From Rhodovulum visakhapatnamense (GTDB taxonomy: Bacteria > Pseudomonadota > Alphaproteobacteria > Rhodobacterales > Rhodobacteraceae): a stretch of DNA of 64,000 nucleotides. Both the position numbers and the translations under genes were made by a program. This document shows, piece after piece, positions 1-8,815 of the stretch. The stretch spans positions 62,001 through 126,000 of the forward strand of contig NZ_SOEB01000007.1 of NCBI RefSeq assembly GCF_004365965.1, given 5' to 3'. How positions within the stretch are numbered: the stretch's first letter is position 1; each line of letters opens with the position of its first letter. The notes beneath the pieces are model-generated. The model ran no database searches. It saw nothing but the letters and a program-made list of their open reading frames with translations, and was not told where the DNA came from.

Positions 1-30
1 CACCCAGACCCCGGCCACCCGGACGAAGAT

Positions 31-54
31 CCCGAGGCCTCGAGCGACCTCGGG
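31..54 (-). terminator. Hairpin downstream of the alpha/beta hydrolase gene
   Basis: CCCGAGG (31-37) and CCTCGGG (48-54) form a perfect 7-bp stem with a 10-nt loop, 17 nt beyond the hydrolase stop codon. There is no clear U-run, so this is a possible rather than certain intrinsic terminator. Bases 1-70 hold nothing else recognisable. Confidence 0.4.
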
Positions 55-70
55 GGATCCCAGACCGGGT

Positions 71-1176
71 TCAGGCCGCGTCGCCCGAAAGATAGACCTT
101 GACCGGGCGTACGGGGCGGCCGTCGGACCAATGTCCCAGGTCGAACTCTAGACGGTCGGCCTCGGCGCCCTCGCGGATCACCTGATCGAGCGCGAACCAA
201 AGATAGCGCCAGTCCAGCGTGTCCTCGGCGCCAACGCCGTCGAGCAGCAACAGAGACAGAAGCGGGCGGAAAAAGCTGGTATCGTCGGTTGCCTGTTCGT
301 GATTGGCGAAATGCCCGGGGCAACCATGGGTATCGGTCTGCGACAGGTACATGCGCTTGCGATCTGTGGCGATGCTGCCGAACGGGATGTCCCATTCGGA
401 TTTCGGCACGATCCAGTCGGCATCGCCATGCAGGATTGCGACCGGCATGGTCAGTGCCTTTCCCGTGACGCTCAGGTTCACATCGTCCTGCAACCGGTCG
501 AGGGCCAGGCCGATCTGGCCCGGCGCCGACGCGGCTGAACTGCTGGGGATCGGGTCGGCAGTCACGACCTGCAGCGGCATGAGGTTGGCGGGCAGGCCGT
601 CCCGGGTCACGTACCAGGGCCAGCTCAGCGCGAAGAGGCCGCCCAGCGAATGACCATAGACATAGGTATCGACCGCGACATCGGGCCCGAAGCCGACCCG
701 GGCATAGGCATCGGTGACGCTGGCCAGCGCGTTTTGCATCCATTTTTCCTGAGACGGACGCAGCCCGTCGCCGAAGACCTCGTCCAGCAACTCTGCCACG
801 GTCATCAGCCCTCTTTCGGGAAAGCTGCAAAACCCGGTCTGAAAGTTCGGAAAGAAGACGGTATAGCCCTGACGGGCCAGGTGTTCGAGATGGGCGCGGT
901 AGATCTGCGAGGCCCCCAGCACGAATCCGTGCAGGAAGATCACCGCCTTGGGGCGTCCGTTCTGCCCGAGCCAGGGCGTCTTCGGCCGGTAGACCTCGAT
1001 ATAGCTGCCCTTCTGGCATTTCCCGAACCGCTCGACGGTGAACTCCGGCGAGGTATAGACCGCGCTGTAATCGGGACGTGGCGGCGCCTTGGGGCACAAT
1101 GGTCCGAACGCCCGGCAAAGGGCAGCCTGAAGCAGATAGCCGAAGGTGGTGCGCAGATCGCTCAGAAGCATAGACA
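71..1176 (-). CDS. Alpha/beta hydrolase family protein
   Basis: A protein of 368 residues with the features of an alpha/beta-fold hydrolase. It has an oxyanion-hole HGF at about residues 83-85, a nucleophile elbow GHSLGG at 175-180 (Ser177), a candidate acid Asp in HGDADW near 250-255 and candidate His residues near 284-289. The substrate is unknown; a carboxylester or thioester seems likely. The start at 1176 is chosen because AGGGAGG lies about 9 nt upstream, whereas longer readings lack a ribosome-binding site. There is no obvious signal peptide. It lies downstream of, and on the same strand as, the acetone carboxylase genes but behind a strong hairpin, so it probably has its own promoter in 1177-1300. 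A role in acetone or isopropanol ester metabolism is inference from position only. Confidence 0.8.
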
Positions 1177-1250
1177 TGGCCCAAGCCTCCCTTGATGGGG
1201 CGGGACAATGAAAAGGCGGGGAGGGCGACGGGTCAAGCTGTTTGCACAAC

Positions 1251-1285
1251 CTTGCGGCGACTTTCTTTCGCCTTGCGGCAAGGTT
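1251..1285. promoter_or_regulatory. TTGCGGCAA-type repeats upstream of the hydrolase
   Basis: CTTGCGGC at 1251-1258 is followed by the near-perfect palindrome CTTGCGGCAAG at 1272-1282, about 75-125 nt upstream of the hydrolase start. The same TTGCGGCAAG word recurs in a larger palindrome upstream of acxR (8652-8669). This could be a shared operator or simply a hairpin; no binding protein can be named. Confidence 0.3.
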
Positions 1286-1299
1286 CGGCGAGGGCCTAT

Positions 1300-1325
1300 G
1301 CGGCCCCCTTCGGAAAGGGGGCCGC
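1300..1325 (-). terminator. Strong hairpin between acxC and the hydrolase gene
   Basis: GCGGCCCCCTT (1300-1310) pairs perfectly with AAGGGGGCCGC (1315-1325) around a CGGA loop, starting 19 nt after the acxC stop codon. The 11-bp GC-rich stem would end or attenuate the acxABC transcript. There is no long U-run on the minus strand, so termination strength is uncertain. Confidence 0.6.
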
Positions 1326-1344
1326 GGCGCGGCCGGGGCCTCGG

Positions 1345-1845
1345 TCAGGCGCGCTCGGGCACCTCAAGACCCAGCCAGTCGCGGTAGAAGGTGTCGATAT
1401 CCGGCTCGAAGTCGTGGATCACCGGATACCAGGGTGTCGGCGCCTCGACATCGAGCAGATCGCCCGAGAGCGGGCAGAAGTATTCGCGGATCACCTGCCA
1501 GCCGGTCGAGGGGGCCATCAGCTTCGGATAGAGCTTTTCCATCGCCTCCGGCGTGTCGCGGACCCGGACCTTGGCATGCAGCTTCCAGTTCTCGGTCCAG
1601 TCGCAGAAATCGTGCCCGGCCCAGCTGCGGATCACCCATTTCTTGTCCTCGGCCCGCTGAACGATGAAAAGCTTCGGGCCCAGCGGCAGGATGATGCGGT
1701 CGTCCCAGGGGACCTGCTCCTGCAGGATCTCGAGGTAGATTTCGAACCGTTCCTGATCCTTGGGCATGGACAGCATCTGATGCAGCGTGTCCTGGTCGAT
1801 GGTGCCGTCCACGAGATCGCGGATCTTGGCTTCGGTATAGGCCAT
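1345..1845 (-). CDS. acxC: Acetone carboxylase, gamma subunit
   Basis: At 166 residues this matches the small gamma subunit of acetone carboxylase (about 168 residues in Xanthobacter), the ATP-dependent enzyme that carboxylates acetone to acetoacetate. The C-terminal half carries the family-typical segment FCPLSGDLLDVE followed by a Trp/Asp-rich tail. It lies 55 nt downstream of the alpha-subunit gene in the order beta-alpha-gamma (acxA-acxB-acxC), the classical operon order. A GGGAGG ribosome-binding site precedes the ATG at 1845. Assignment rests on length, order and the two large neighbours; acetophenone-type carboxylases have a different subunit set. Confidence 0.9.
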   Translation of the reverse strand: MAYTEAKIRDLVDGTIDQDTLHQMLSMPKDQERFEIYLEILQEQVPWDDRIILPLGPKLFIVQRAEDKKWVIRSWAGHDFCDWTENWKLHAKVRVRDTPEAMEKLYPKLMAPSTGWQVIREYFCPLSGDLLDVEAPTPWYPVIHDFEPDIDTFYRDWLGLEVPERA

Positions 1846-1900
1846 GTCTGTTCCTCCCTTTCTGAAAAGGGCGCCGGGGTCGGCCGGCGCCCCGGTTGGG

Positions 1901-4210
1901 TCATTCCTCGACCAGCTTGACGATGGTCACATCGGGCAGTTCCGACAGGTCCATCGAATAGTCCTTGCCGTAGGACGGGATCGGCAGGTCGGCCTCCTTC
2001 AGTTGCCAGCTGTCCGGCAGGTCCCAGAACGCCCGGAAATCGCGTTCGAATTTCGGGCCGAGCTTGAACGAGGCGGCATACATCTGCTGGACATGGGTGC
2101 CCGCGTCCTTGGCGAGGATCTTGTCGCGTTCGCCCGCCATCCAGTCGCGGGTCGGCACCGACTGGGCCAGCCGTTCCTGCCGGATCTCGGCACGGCGCGC
2201 CTCGGTCGCGGCCAGATCGGCCACCACCCGGCCGCGCTCGCCCTCGGCCAGCACGACGCCATAGACGCTGTCGGCAAAGCGCGCGAGCAGGTAGCCGCCA
2301 TTCACATCGGCCGCCACCGCTTCGGGCTTGCGGTCGAGCGGGTCGCCGAAGCCCGGGCCGCCGCGCATGTAGTTGAGATAAAGATCGTAATCGGCGAACA
2401 TTTCCTCGGTGGTGATGGCCTGCTTGTCGCGCTTGATCCGGGCGCCCTCCAGCATCCCGTCCCAGACCGGGTTTTCGGGGTCGGTATCGCCGCCCCAGGG
2501 GATCGGCTCGCCCCTGGCGATCTTCTCCTTCAGCCCGGTATCATGCGCGGCGAAGCGGTAGCCCGAGGCCGCCGGATAACCGCCCATCAGCCCCCAGTCG
2601 GAACTGATATGGCCGTTGCCCATGAAGAACATGGTCCAGTCCTTGGCGTTCCAGACCATGCGCAGGCTCTCGAAGCCGCAGCCGCCGCGATACTTGCCCG
2701 CGCCGCCCGACGATGCCTTGATCTGGCGGCCGAGATAGACCAGCGGCTCGGCCAGTTCCCAGATCTCCATGTCGCCCATGTCGCCTTCGGGGTTCCAGAT
2801 CGCCGCCGCATGGCTGATGCCGTCGCGCACCGCAGAGGCGCCGACCCCGTTGGCCGCACATTCGAACGAGTTCACGGCATGGATCTCGTCATACTGGTTG
2901 AAGCCGCCGCCCTGCAGCCAGTTCGAGGTATTGGCATTGCCCGCATTGACCTCTTCGAGATAGCCGCGCCCGAAATAGCTGCGCGACAGCCCCCGCCAGA
3001 GCGCCGTCCAGGAGGACACGAGGAAGTGCCAGCTATAGGCGAAGGCCACGCGCCGGTCGTCGGGGTTCATCCAGGTGCCCTTGGGCAGGCGGAATTCGGT
3101 GCCGTAGGCGGCGCCGTCATTGATCATCTCGCTCGGGATCAGGGTCTGGGTCATCATCACCCAGATACCGGAGGTGAAGCTGACCGAATGGGCGTTGTAG
3201 GTGTGCCAGCCCCAGCGGGACGAGCCCTCGAAATCGAGCCGCCAGGTCCCGTCCTTGCGGATCGTCATCTCGGACGGCGTGTGCATGATCGTGTCGACCT
3301 TGGCGAAGTCCGAGGGCACGCGTACATCGTCGTGGGAATAGGGCACGTCGACGAAGCCCACCTGGCGATAGGTGCCCGGAATGGTCATCGCCTTGATCCG
3401 GTTCTGCAGCCCCAGCCGGCCATGTTCGACCGCCTCGTAGGCGAATTGCCAGTAGGCATCGATCCCCTCGTCGGCGATCACCTCCTCGACCAGCTTGCGG
3501 ATCATGTGACAGCCCGCGACCCGGGTGCGTTCGTCGAGCATCCAGTAGCGCGTGGTACGCACCGCGCGCTGGCTTTCATGCAGCCAGTCGCGGAACAGCG
3601 TGTCGTTCTCGCCGATTTTGCGGCAGGTCACCGAATAGCCGTCGCCGAAGCGCTGGACCTGGCCCGTGGTCATCGAGCCCGGACCGACGGCGCCGGTATC
3701 GATCACATGGGTCACGCCGCCGACCCAGCCGATCAGCTCGCCCTCGTGGAAGATCGGCACGATGGTGTGGATGTCGCACGGGTGGACGTTGCCGATCAGG
3801 CTGTCGTTGTTGCAGAAAATGTCCCGGTCCTTGACGCCGGGATTGGTCTCCCATCCGTTCTCGATCATGTATTTGATCGCGGCCCCCATGGTGCCGACAT
3901 GGATGATGATGCCGGTCGAGGTCAGGATGCTGTCGCCCGCCGCGTTATAGAGGGTGAAGCACAGCTCGCCCTCCTGCTCGACGATGGGCGAGGCCGCGAT
4001 CTTCTTGGCGGTCTCGCGGGCATCGACGACACCGGCCCGAAGCCGCGAGAACAGCTTGTTGTACTTGATCGGGTGTTCGTCCCGCAGCTCCATGTGGCGC
4101 AGCCCGGCATAGTGGCCGCTGCGTTTGGTGGCCTCCATGATCTTGTCGCGGTGCTGCTTGAGGGTCTCGCCGCCGCGGACGATGCCCTTGATATCTGTCT
4201 GGATGTTCAT
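1901..4210 (-). CDS. acxB: Acetone carboxylase, alpha subunit (hydantoinase B/oxoprolinase family)
   Basis: A 769-residue protein of the HyuB/oxoprolinase B family, close to the roughly 776 residues of the Xanthobacter alpha subunit. In acetone carboxylase this subunit holds the Mn-dependent carboxylation site and receives phosphorylated intermediates from the beta subunit. Family signatures include the early VDARETAKKIAASP stretch, a mid-protein GAVGPGSMTTGQ and a C-terminal glycine-rich RGGPGFGDPLDR. It starts 22 nt after the acxA stop codon with AAGGGAGG about 7 nt before its ATG, and is cotranscribed with acxA and acxC. No frameshift or missing segment was seen. Confidence 0.93.
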   Translation of the reverse strand: MNIQTDIKGIVRGGETLKQHRDKIMEATKRSGHYAGLRHMELRDEHPIKYNKLFSRLRAGVVDARETAKKIAASPIVEQEGELCFTLYNAAGDSILTSTGIIIHVGTMGAAIKYMIENGWETNPGVKDRDIFCNNDSLIGNVHPCDIHTIVPIFHEGELIGWVGGVTHVIDTGAVGPGSMTTGQVQRFGDGYSVTCRKIGENDTLFRDWLHESQRAVRTTRYWMLDERTRVAGCHMIRKLVEEVIADEGIDAYWQFAYEAVEHGRLGLQNRIKAMTIPGTYRQVGFVDVPYSHDDVRVPSDFAKVDTIMHTPSEMTIRKDGTWRLDFEGSSRWGWHTYNAHSVSFTSGIWVMMTQTLIPSEMINDGAAYGTEFRLPKGTWMNPDDRRVAFAYSWHFLVSSWTALWRGLSRSYFGRGYLEEVNAGNANTSNWLQGGGFNQYDEIHAVNSFECAANGVGASAVRDGISHAAAIWNPEGDMGDMEIWELAEPLVYLGRQIKASSGGAGKYRGGCGFESLRMVWNAKDWTMFFMGNGHISSDWGLMGGYPAASGYRFAAHDTGLKEKIARGEPIPWGGDTDPENPVWDGMLEGARIKRDKQAITTEEMFADYDLYLNYMRGGPGFGDPLDRKPEAVAADVNGGYLLARFADSVYGVVLAEGERGRVVADLAATEARRAEIRQERLAQSVPTRDWMAGERDKILAKDAGTHVQQMYAASFKLGPKFERDFRAFWDLPDSWQLKEADLPIPSYGKDYSMDLSELPDVTIVKLVEE

Positions 4211-4232
4211 GTGATGTCCTCCCTTTCGCGCG

Positions 4233-6386
4233 TCACAGTTCCTTGAGGTGGAACAGGCGGTGTTCGTCGAGCCAGGTTTCGAACCCGTCCGGCACGACGA
4301 AGGTCGTGGCGTCGGATTCGATGATCGCGGGGCCGACGATCTGGTTGCCGGGCAGAAGCGTTTCCATCCGGTAAAGCTGGGCCTCCACCCAGCGGCCCTT
4401 GCGGTAGAACTGCCGCGTGCCGGTGCGCGCCTCGCGCGGCGGGGTGGCGTCGTGCAGGGGTTCCTCGGGGATCTTCGGCTTCGGGATCGGCACGGTGCCG
4501 CGCATGATCGCGCCGGTCACCGAATAGCCCAGTTCGGGCGAGCGGGCCGAGGCGGCGTAAACCCGGCCATAGGTGTCGTTGAAGGCCGAAACCAGCCGGT
4601 CCCAGTCGTCGGCGCCGCCGGCCGAGGCGATCGGGCTTTCGATTTCCAGGTCGTTGAGCTGGCCGCGATACTGCATCCGGAAACCGGGCTGCAGCTCGAC
4701 CTTGTCGGCAGCATAGCCGTTCCGCTCGAACTCTTCCAGAACGCGCTCGGTCAACTCGTCCCAGGCGGCCTGCAGCACTTCGGCCTGGGACGCCTTGTCG
4801 GCCTCGTGGGCATCGGTGTCGATGTTGATGTCGAGCGACTTGTCATAGCGGTATTCGAAATCCGCCGCCGCGCAGCCGAAGGCCGAAAAGCCCGCGGCCC
4901 AGGCCGGCACGATCACGTCCTCGAAGCCCAGCCCCTCGGTATAGCCATAGGTATGGACCGGCCCCGCGCCGCCATAGCTGAAGCAGGTGAAGCTGCCCGG
5001 GCTGTAGCCCTTGCCCGAGATCATCGAGCGCATGTAGTCGCGCAGTTCCGCATCGAGCAGCTCGATCACCCCGGCGGCGGCATCCTCGACCGACATCCCC
5101 AGCGGGTCGGCGACCTGCACCTTGATCGCGTCCCAGGCGCGCTGACGGTCCAGCTTGACCTGCCCGCCGAGGAAGTTGTCGGGGTTCAGGTAGCCCAGCA
5201 CGACATGGCAATCCGAGATCGAGACCGTGTCGATGCCGCTTTCGGCCCAGCAGACGCCGACGCGGTAGCCTGCGCTGTCCGGACCCAGCTTGATCGCCTT
5301 GGTATAGGGGTCGAGCCGCACGAAGCTGCCCGCGCCCGCGCCGACCGAGTCCATCGCCACCAGCGGCAGCGACAGCACCAGCCGCGCCATGTCGGGATCG
5401 TTACGGATGGTCAGCTCGCCTTGCGTGATCAGCGCCACGTCGAAGGAGGTTCCGCCGATGTCGGAACAGGCGATGTTCCTGTAGCCCAGCTTCTCGCCCA
5501 GATACTTGGCGCCGATCACGCCGCCGATCGGGCCCGACACGATGGTGCGCGCCAGTTCCTTGGCCTTCCAGGAGATGGTGCCGCCATGGGTCGCCATCAC
5601 CCGAAAGTCGAATTTGGACCCGTGATCCTTGAAGGCGCCCGAGATGCCATGCAGCGTCTGGCGCGAGGGCTCTGCGGCATAGGCCTCGAGCACGGTGGTA
5701 TTGGTACGGTGGGTTTCCTTGCGCACCGGGTAGTAGTCGGTCGAGGCAAAGACCGGGATCGGCTTGCCGCTGGCCTTGACCTCGTCCTCGACGATGTCGC
5801 GCACCCGGCGTTCATGGGTCGGGTTCTTGTAGGAATGCAGAAGCGAGATCACGATCCCCTCGACATCCTCGGCGATCAGCTCGCGCGCGGCGGTCCGGGC
5901 CGTGTCCTCGTTCAGCGGGATCACCACCGTGCCCATCATGTCGATCCGCTCGGCCACGCCCCGGGTCAGGTCGCGCGGCACCAGCGGATCGTCGTAGTAA
6001 TGGGTGTTGATGTGGATGCGGTCCTCGTAGGCGAAGCCCAGATAGGCCTGGATCGCGCGGCCCATGCGGTGGAAATCCTCCATCCCGGCATTGACGATCA
6101 GCCCGACCCGAAGCCCCTTGCGCTGCACCACCCGGTTCAGCATCGCGGTGCCGGAATAGACCCCGGTCTGGATGTTGCGCAGCGCGTCTTCCAGCGTCAG
6201 GCCCCAGTGTTCGAGCCCCTCGCGGCTGGATTCCAGAAGGCCCTGAGCCTCGTTCGCGGGCGTGGTCTGGGCCTTGCCGACGACGAAGTCGCCATCTGCA
6301 TCGACGAAGAACGTGTCGGTCATGGTGCCGCCGGCGTCGATGCCCAGCACCTGAACCGACCGCGCGTTCCGTGCGGTCTGTGTCAT
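4233..6386 (-). CDS. acxA: Acetone carboxylase, beta subunit (hydantoinase A family)
   Basis: The start at 6386 gives 717 residues, exactly the length known for Xanthobacter AcxA, and is preceded by GGGAGGA at good spacing. A longer reading to 6473 would run into the regulatory region and has no ribosome-binding site. The N-terminus carries the HyuA/ASKHA phosphate-binding motif DAGGTMTDT at residues 17-25; a second nucleotide-binding region contains SDIGGTSFDVAL. The beta subunit binds ATP and activates bicarbonate and acetone before carboxylation in AcxB. First gene of acxABC; 272 nt separate it from acxR, and that gap contains dyad operator sites at 6464-6491 and 6564-6592. Confidence 0.93.
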   Translation of the reverse strand: MTQTARNARSVQVLGIDAGGTMTDTFFVDADGDFVVGKAQTTPANEAQGLLESSREGLEHWGLTLEDALRNIQTGVYSGTAMLNRVVQRKGLRVGLIVNAGMEDFHRMGRAIQAYLGFAYEDRIHINTHYYDDPLVPRDLTRGVAERIDMMGTVVIPLNEDTARTAARELIAEDVEGIVISLLHSYKNPTHERRVRDIVEDEVKASGKPIPVFASTDYYPVRKETHRTNTTVLEAYAAEPSRQTLHGISGAFKDHGSKFDFRVMATHGGTISWKAKELARTIVSGPIGGVIGAKYLGEKLGYRNIACSDIGGTSFDVALITQGELTIRNDPDMARLVLSLPLVAMDSVGAGAGSFVRLDPYTKAIKLGPDSAGYRVGVCWAESGIDTVSISDCHVVLGYLNPDNFLGGQVKLDRQRAWDAIKVQVADPLGMSVEDAAAGVIELLDAELRDYMRSMISGKGYSPGSFTCFSYGGAGPVHTYGYTEGLGFEDVIVPAWAAGFSAFGCAAADFEYRYDKSLDINIDTDAHEADKASQAEVLQAAWDELTERVLEEFERNGYAADKVELQPGFRMQYRGQLNDLEIESPIASAGGADDWDRLVSAFNDTYGRVYAASARSPELGYSVTGAIMRGTVPIPKPKIPEEPLHDATPPREARTGTRQFYRKGRWVEAQLYRMETLLPGNQIVGPAIIESDATTFVVPDGFETWLDEHRLFHLKEL

Positions 6387-6463
6387 GCGTGTTTCCTCCC
6401 GTTTCAGCGCCGTCTCGGGGCGCCGTCCGGTCAGACTATGCGGGCGGGCGGTGGCACCGGCCC

Positions 6464-6592
6464 TGTCCGGCACGGGCGCGGGCGCCGGACAGTATCGGGC
6501 ATCAAGACAGGGCTTTCAGGGGCGGGCGTCCTGGGGCAGCGGCAGAGGGCGCCGGACAGGAAGTGTCCGGCTGTCCGGACAGGTGCCGGACA
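6464..6592 (-). promoter_or_regulatory. Upstream activator dyads of the acxABC promoter
   Basis: Two dyads share one design. TGTCCGGC (6464-6471) and GCCGGACA (6484-6491) are 12 nt apart; TGTCCGGC (6564-6571) and GCCGGACA (6585-6592) are 13 nt apart. The palindrome TGTCCGGACA (6572-6581) lies inside the second dyad and a further half-site GCCGGACA lies at 6551-6558. They sit about 78-105 and 178-206 nt upstream of the acxA ATG, the usual place for bEBP enhancer sites, directly beside the acxR gene. The best guess is AcxR binding sites. I find no GG-N10-GC dinucleotide pair of a sigma-54 promoter on the minus strand between 6387 and about 6550. Confidence 0.7.
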
Positions 6593-6658
6593 GGGCCCGG
6601 ACGGTTCTTTGGGGGGATGGGAGCGGTGCGATTCGCGCCGGTTCCGGGGCCCGGCCGG

Positions 6659-8491
6659 TCAGGTCCGGTCGTCGGGCCGGGTCAGCCCGTAGGCCGCGAG
6701 CTTGGTATAAAGCGTCGAGCGCGCGATCCCGAGCCGCCGGGCGGTGGCCGACATGTTGCCGCCGCTTGCCGCCATCGCCTTCAGGATGCGGGCGCGTTCG
6801 TCGGGCTCGGGCCGGGGCAGGGGGGCGGCCGGGGTCCGGATCTTTTCGGGCAGGTCCTCGGCGTCGATCACGCCGCGACCGCAGAACAGCACCAGCGCCT
6901 GCATGTCGTTTCTCAGCTCGCGTGCGTTGCCGGGCCAGGGATAGGCCATCAGCGTCTCGCGCGCCGCGCGCGTCAACGCGGGCGCCTGCCGCCCGGCCTC
7001 CGCCGCCGCCTGGGCCAGGAAATGCTGGGCCAGCAGCGGAATGTCTTCGGCCCGGTCGCGCAGCGGCGGCAGCCGGAACTGGATCGTCGAGATGCGGTGG
7101 AAGAGATCGCGCCGGAACCGGTCTTCGGCCACGTCCCGGGGCAGGTCGCGATGGGTCAGCGCGATCACCCGGAAGTCCGAGCGTTCCGGCGCATCGGGGC
7201 TGCGCGCCCGGGTCAGCCCGTCTTCGAGAACCCGCAGCAGGAAGGGTTGCACGTCTGCGGGCATCTCGCCGATCTCGTCCAGGCAAAGCGTGCCGCCATG
7301 CGCCGCGGCCACCGCGCCGCTGCCGGGGCCGTCGGTTTCGAACAGCACGCCCGCGGCACTGTCGGCGCGCAGCGCGCCGCAATTCACCGGCACATAACGC
7401 CCGTGCCGCTGGGCCGAGGCGTCGTGGATCGCGCGGGCCAGCAACTCCTTGCCAGTGCCGGTCTCGCCGCTGATCAGCACCGGCACGGCCGAGCCGGCCA
7501 CGCAGCGCGCATGCTCAAGCAACCGGACAATCGCAGGTGCTGTGCCCAGAAAAGCGTCGAACGGGTCGCCGCTGGGGGTTTCGACGGGCGTCCGCCGCCC
7601 GCGATAGGCGGTCAGCACCAACCCGATGGGCAGGCCATCGCGGCGCAGGATCTCGCCATCCATGCCCGAGAACCGGTCCGACATCTCGCCTGCCCAGTCG
7701 TCTTCGCGCCGGTCGCCGATGGCGCCGCCCTGGATCGCCTGGTTCGACCAGACCGCGCGGGTGTCGTGCAGCACCGCGCCGCGCCGGTCGATCAGGATCA
7801 TGTGGGTGTTCTGCCAGCGCGCGCGGCGGCCCATGAATTGCTGGTACAGCACCTCGCGCTCTTCGCCGATCATACGTGCCAGCGCCTGGGTGATCTCGTC
7901 GCCGACGGCCATCGCCAGCGCCATGCTTTGCGGCAGGAACACATCGGTCGGTCCCGAGATGTCGACGATGCCCCGCAGCGACCGGTCGACCGGGTCCAGC
8001 ACCGGCACGGCGGCGCAGCTCCAGCGCTGGATCTCTTCGCAGAAATGCTGGATGCCATGGACCAGCGCCGGGCGCCCCGAGGCTGCGGCGGTGCCGATGC
8101 CGTTGGTGCCGATGCTGGTTTCCTGCCAGTTGCCGCCGATCTGCAGCCGGTTCTCGCGGCCGGTATCGATGACGCCGGGATCGCCTTCGGTCTCGGTGAT
8201 GATGCAGTCGGGCGAGGCGAGGATCATCATCGACCCGGTATCCTTCAGCATCGCCCGCGCCCGCAGCAGCGCAGCCCGGGCCAGCCGCCGCAATTCGGCG
8301 GTTTCCGTGCGCTTGCGCAGCAGCACCTCGTCGGTGACCTGCGGCGCCGTCATCCGGTCGGGCAGAACGCCCGAGTCGCGCGAGCGCAGCCAGGAGGCCG
8401 CCAGATCCGGGGCGAGATCGTCCGGCAACAAACCGGTTTCCAGGAAGCGGACCCAGTCCGCTTTCCTGACGAAGCGTTCGCGCGCGACCAT
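6659..8491 (-). CDS. acxR: AcoR-family (bEBP) transcriptional activator of acetone carboxylation
   Basis: A 610-residue activator. Residues 1-210 form an AcoR-type sensory region with GAF character (SIGTNGIGTAAASGRP near 126-141). The AAA+ domain spans about 315-550, with Walker A GETGTGKE at 342-349, Walker B LCLDEI at 402-407, an arginine-finger-like FRRDLFHR at 459-466 and the PWPGNARELRN segment at 518-528. A Fis-type helix-turn-helix lies at about 575-600. The segment between NCG and GGTL (372-399), where bEBPs carry the GAFTGA sigma-54 contact loop, is about 10 residues short and has no GAFTGA. Start 8491 has GGGAGGAG upstream. It lies directly upstream of acxABC, so it is the likely acetone-responsive regulator; sigma-54 dependence is doubtful. 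Confidence 0.88.
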   Translation of the reverse strand: MVARERFVRKADWVRFLETGLLPDDLAPDLAASWLRSRDSGVLPDRMTAPQVTDEVLLRKRTETAELRRLARAALLRARAMLKDTGSMMILASPDCIITETEGDPGVIDTGRENRLQIGGNWQETSIGTNGIGTAAASGRPALVHGIQHFCEEIQRWSCAAVPVLDPVDRSLRGIVDISGPTDVFLPQSMALAMAVGDEITQALARMIGEEREVLYQQFMGRRARWQNTHMILIDRRGAVLHDTRAVWSNQAIQGGAIGDRREDDWAGEMSDRFSGMDGEILRRDGLPIGLVLTAYRGRRTPVETPSGDPFDAFLGTAPAIVRLLEHARCVAGSAVPVLISGETGTGKELLARAIHDASAQRHGRYVPVNCGALRADSAAGVLFETDGPGSGAVAAAHGGTLCLDEIGEMPADVQPFLLRVLEDGLTRARSPDAPERSDFRVIALTHRDLPRDVAEDRFRRDLFHRISTIQFRLPPLRDRAEDIPLLAQHFLAQAAAEAGRQAPALTRAARETLMAYPWPGNARELRNDMQALVLFCGRGVIDAEDLPEKIRTPAAPLPRPEPDERARILKAMAASGGNMSATARRLGIARSTLYTKLAAYGLTRPDDRT

Positions 8492-8815
8492 ATCTCCTCC
8501 CAGGGACCGTGCCCGGCCCCGAATACGTCGTCACGTGTGGTGCGTCATTCTACCGGGCGCGGGGAGATCTGGAAAGATTGCGGCCCGGAGCGGCTGGCGG
8601 CGGGGTCGGGCGTACAGGGGGAGATGGGCGACGCAGCGTCGGAACCGGCAGCTTGCCGCTTGCGGCAAGCGGATTGTTCCCACAATCGGATGTCCGGTGT
8701 TAACCTTGTTTAGCGGTTCGCGTTGCGCATAGCGCGAATCGGGGCGGATCTGCGCCCAGGACCTCCCCGAAGGGGTGTCCGGGACAGGTCCATTTGCCGG
8801 ATTTCCCCCGGCTCC
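8492..8815. other. Intergenic region upstream of acxR with palindromes
   Basis: The region between acxR and the ilvH hairpin holds no convincing gene. It contains a perfect 8-bp inverted repeat with a 2-nt centre at 8652-8669 (CTTGCCGC/GCGGCAAG), a TGTCCGGT word at 8691-8698 and TGTCCGGGACA at 8776-8786. The last two resemble the acxA upstream half-sites and may allow AcxR to act on its own promoter. No clear -35/-10 pair was identified. Confidence 0.45.

Noticed and set aside
1844-4246. An 800-codon plus-strand open frame opposite acxB
   Set aside because: Shadow of the acxB gene; rich in His/Asp/Arg/Ala as expected from reversed codons, with no family similarity.
6452-6457. TGGCAC on the plus strand, like a sigma-54 -24 element
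   Set aside because: It is on the wrong strand for acxA and is not followed by TTGC at the -12 position.
6371-8713. A 780-codon plus-strand open frame opposite acxR
   Set aside because: Shadow of acxR, which has clear AAA+ and Fis motifs on the minus strand.
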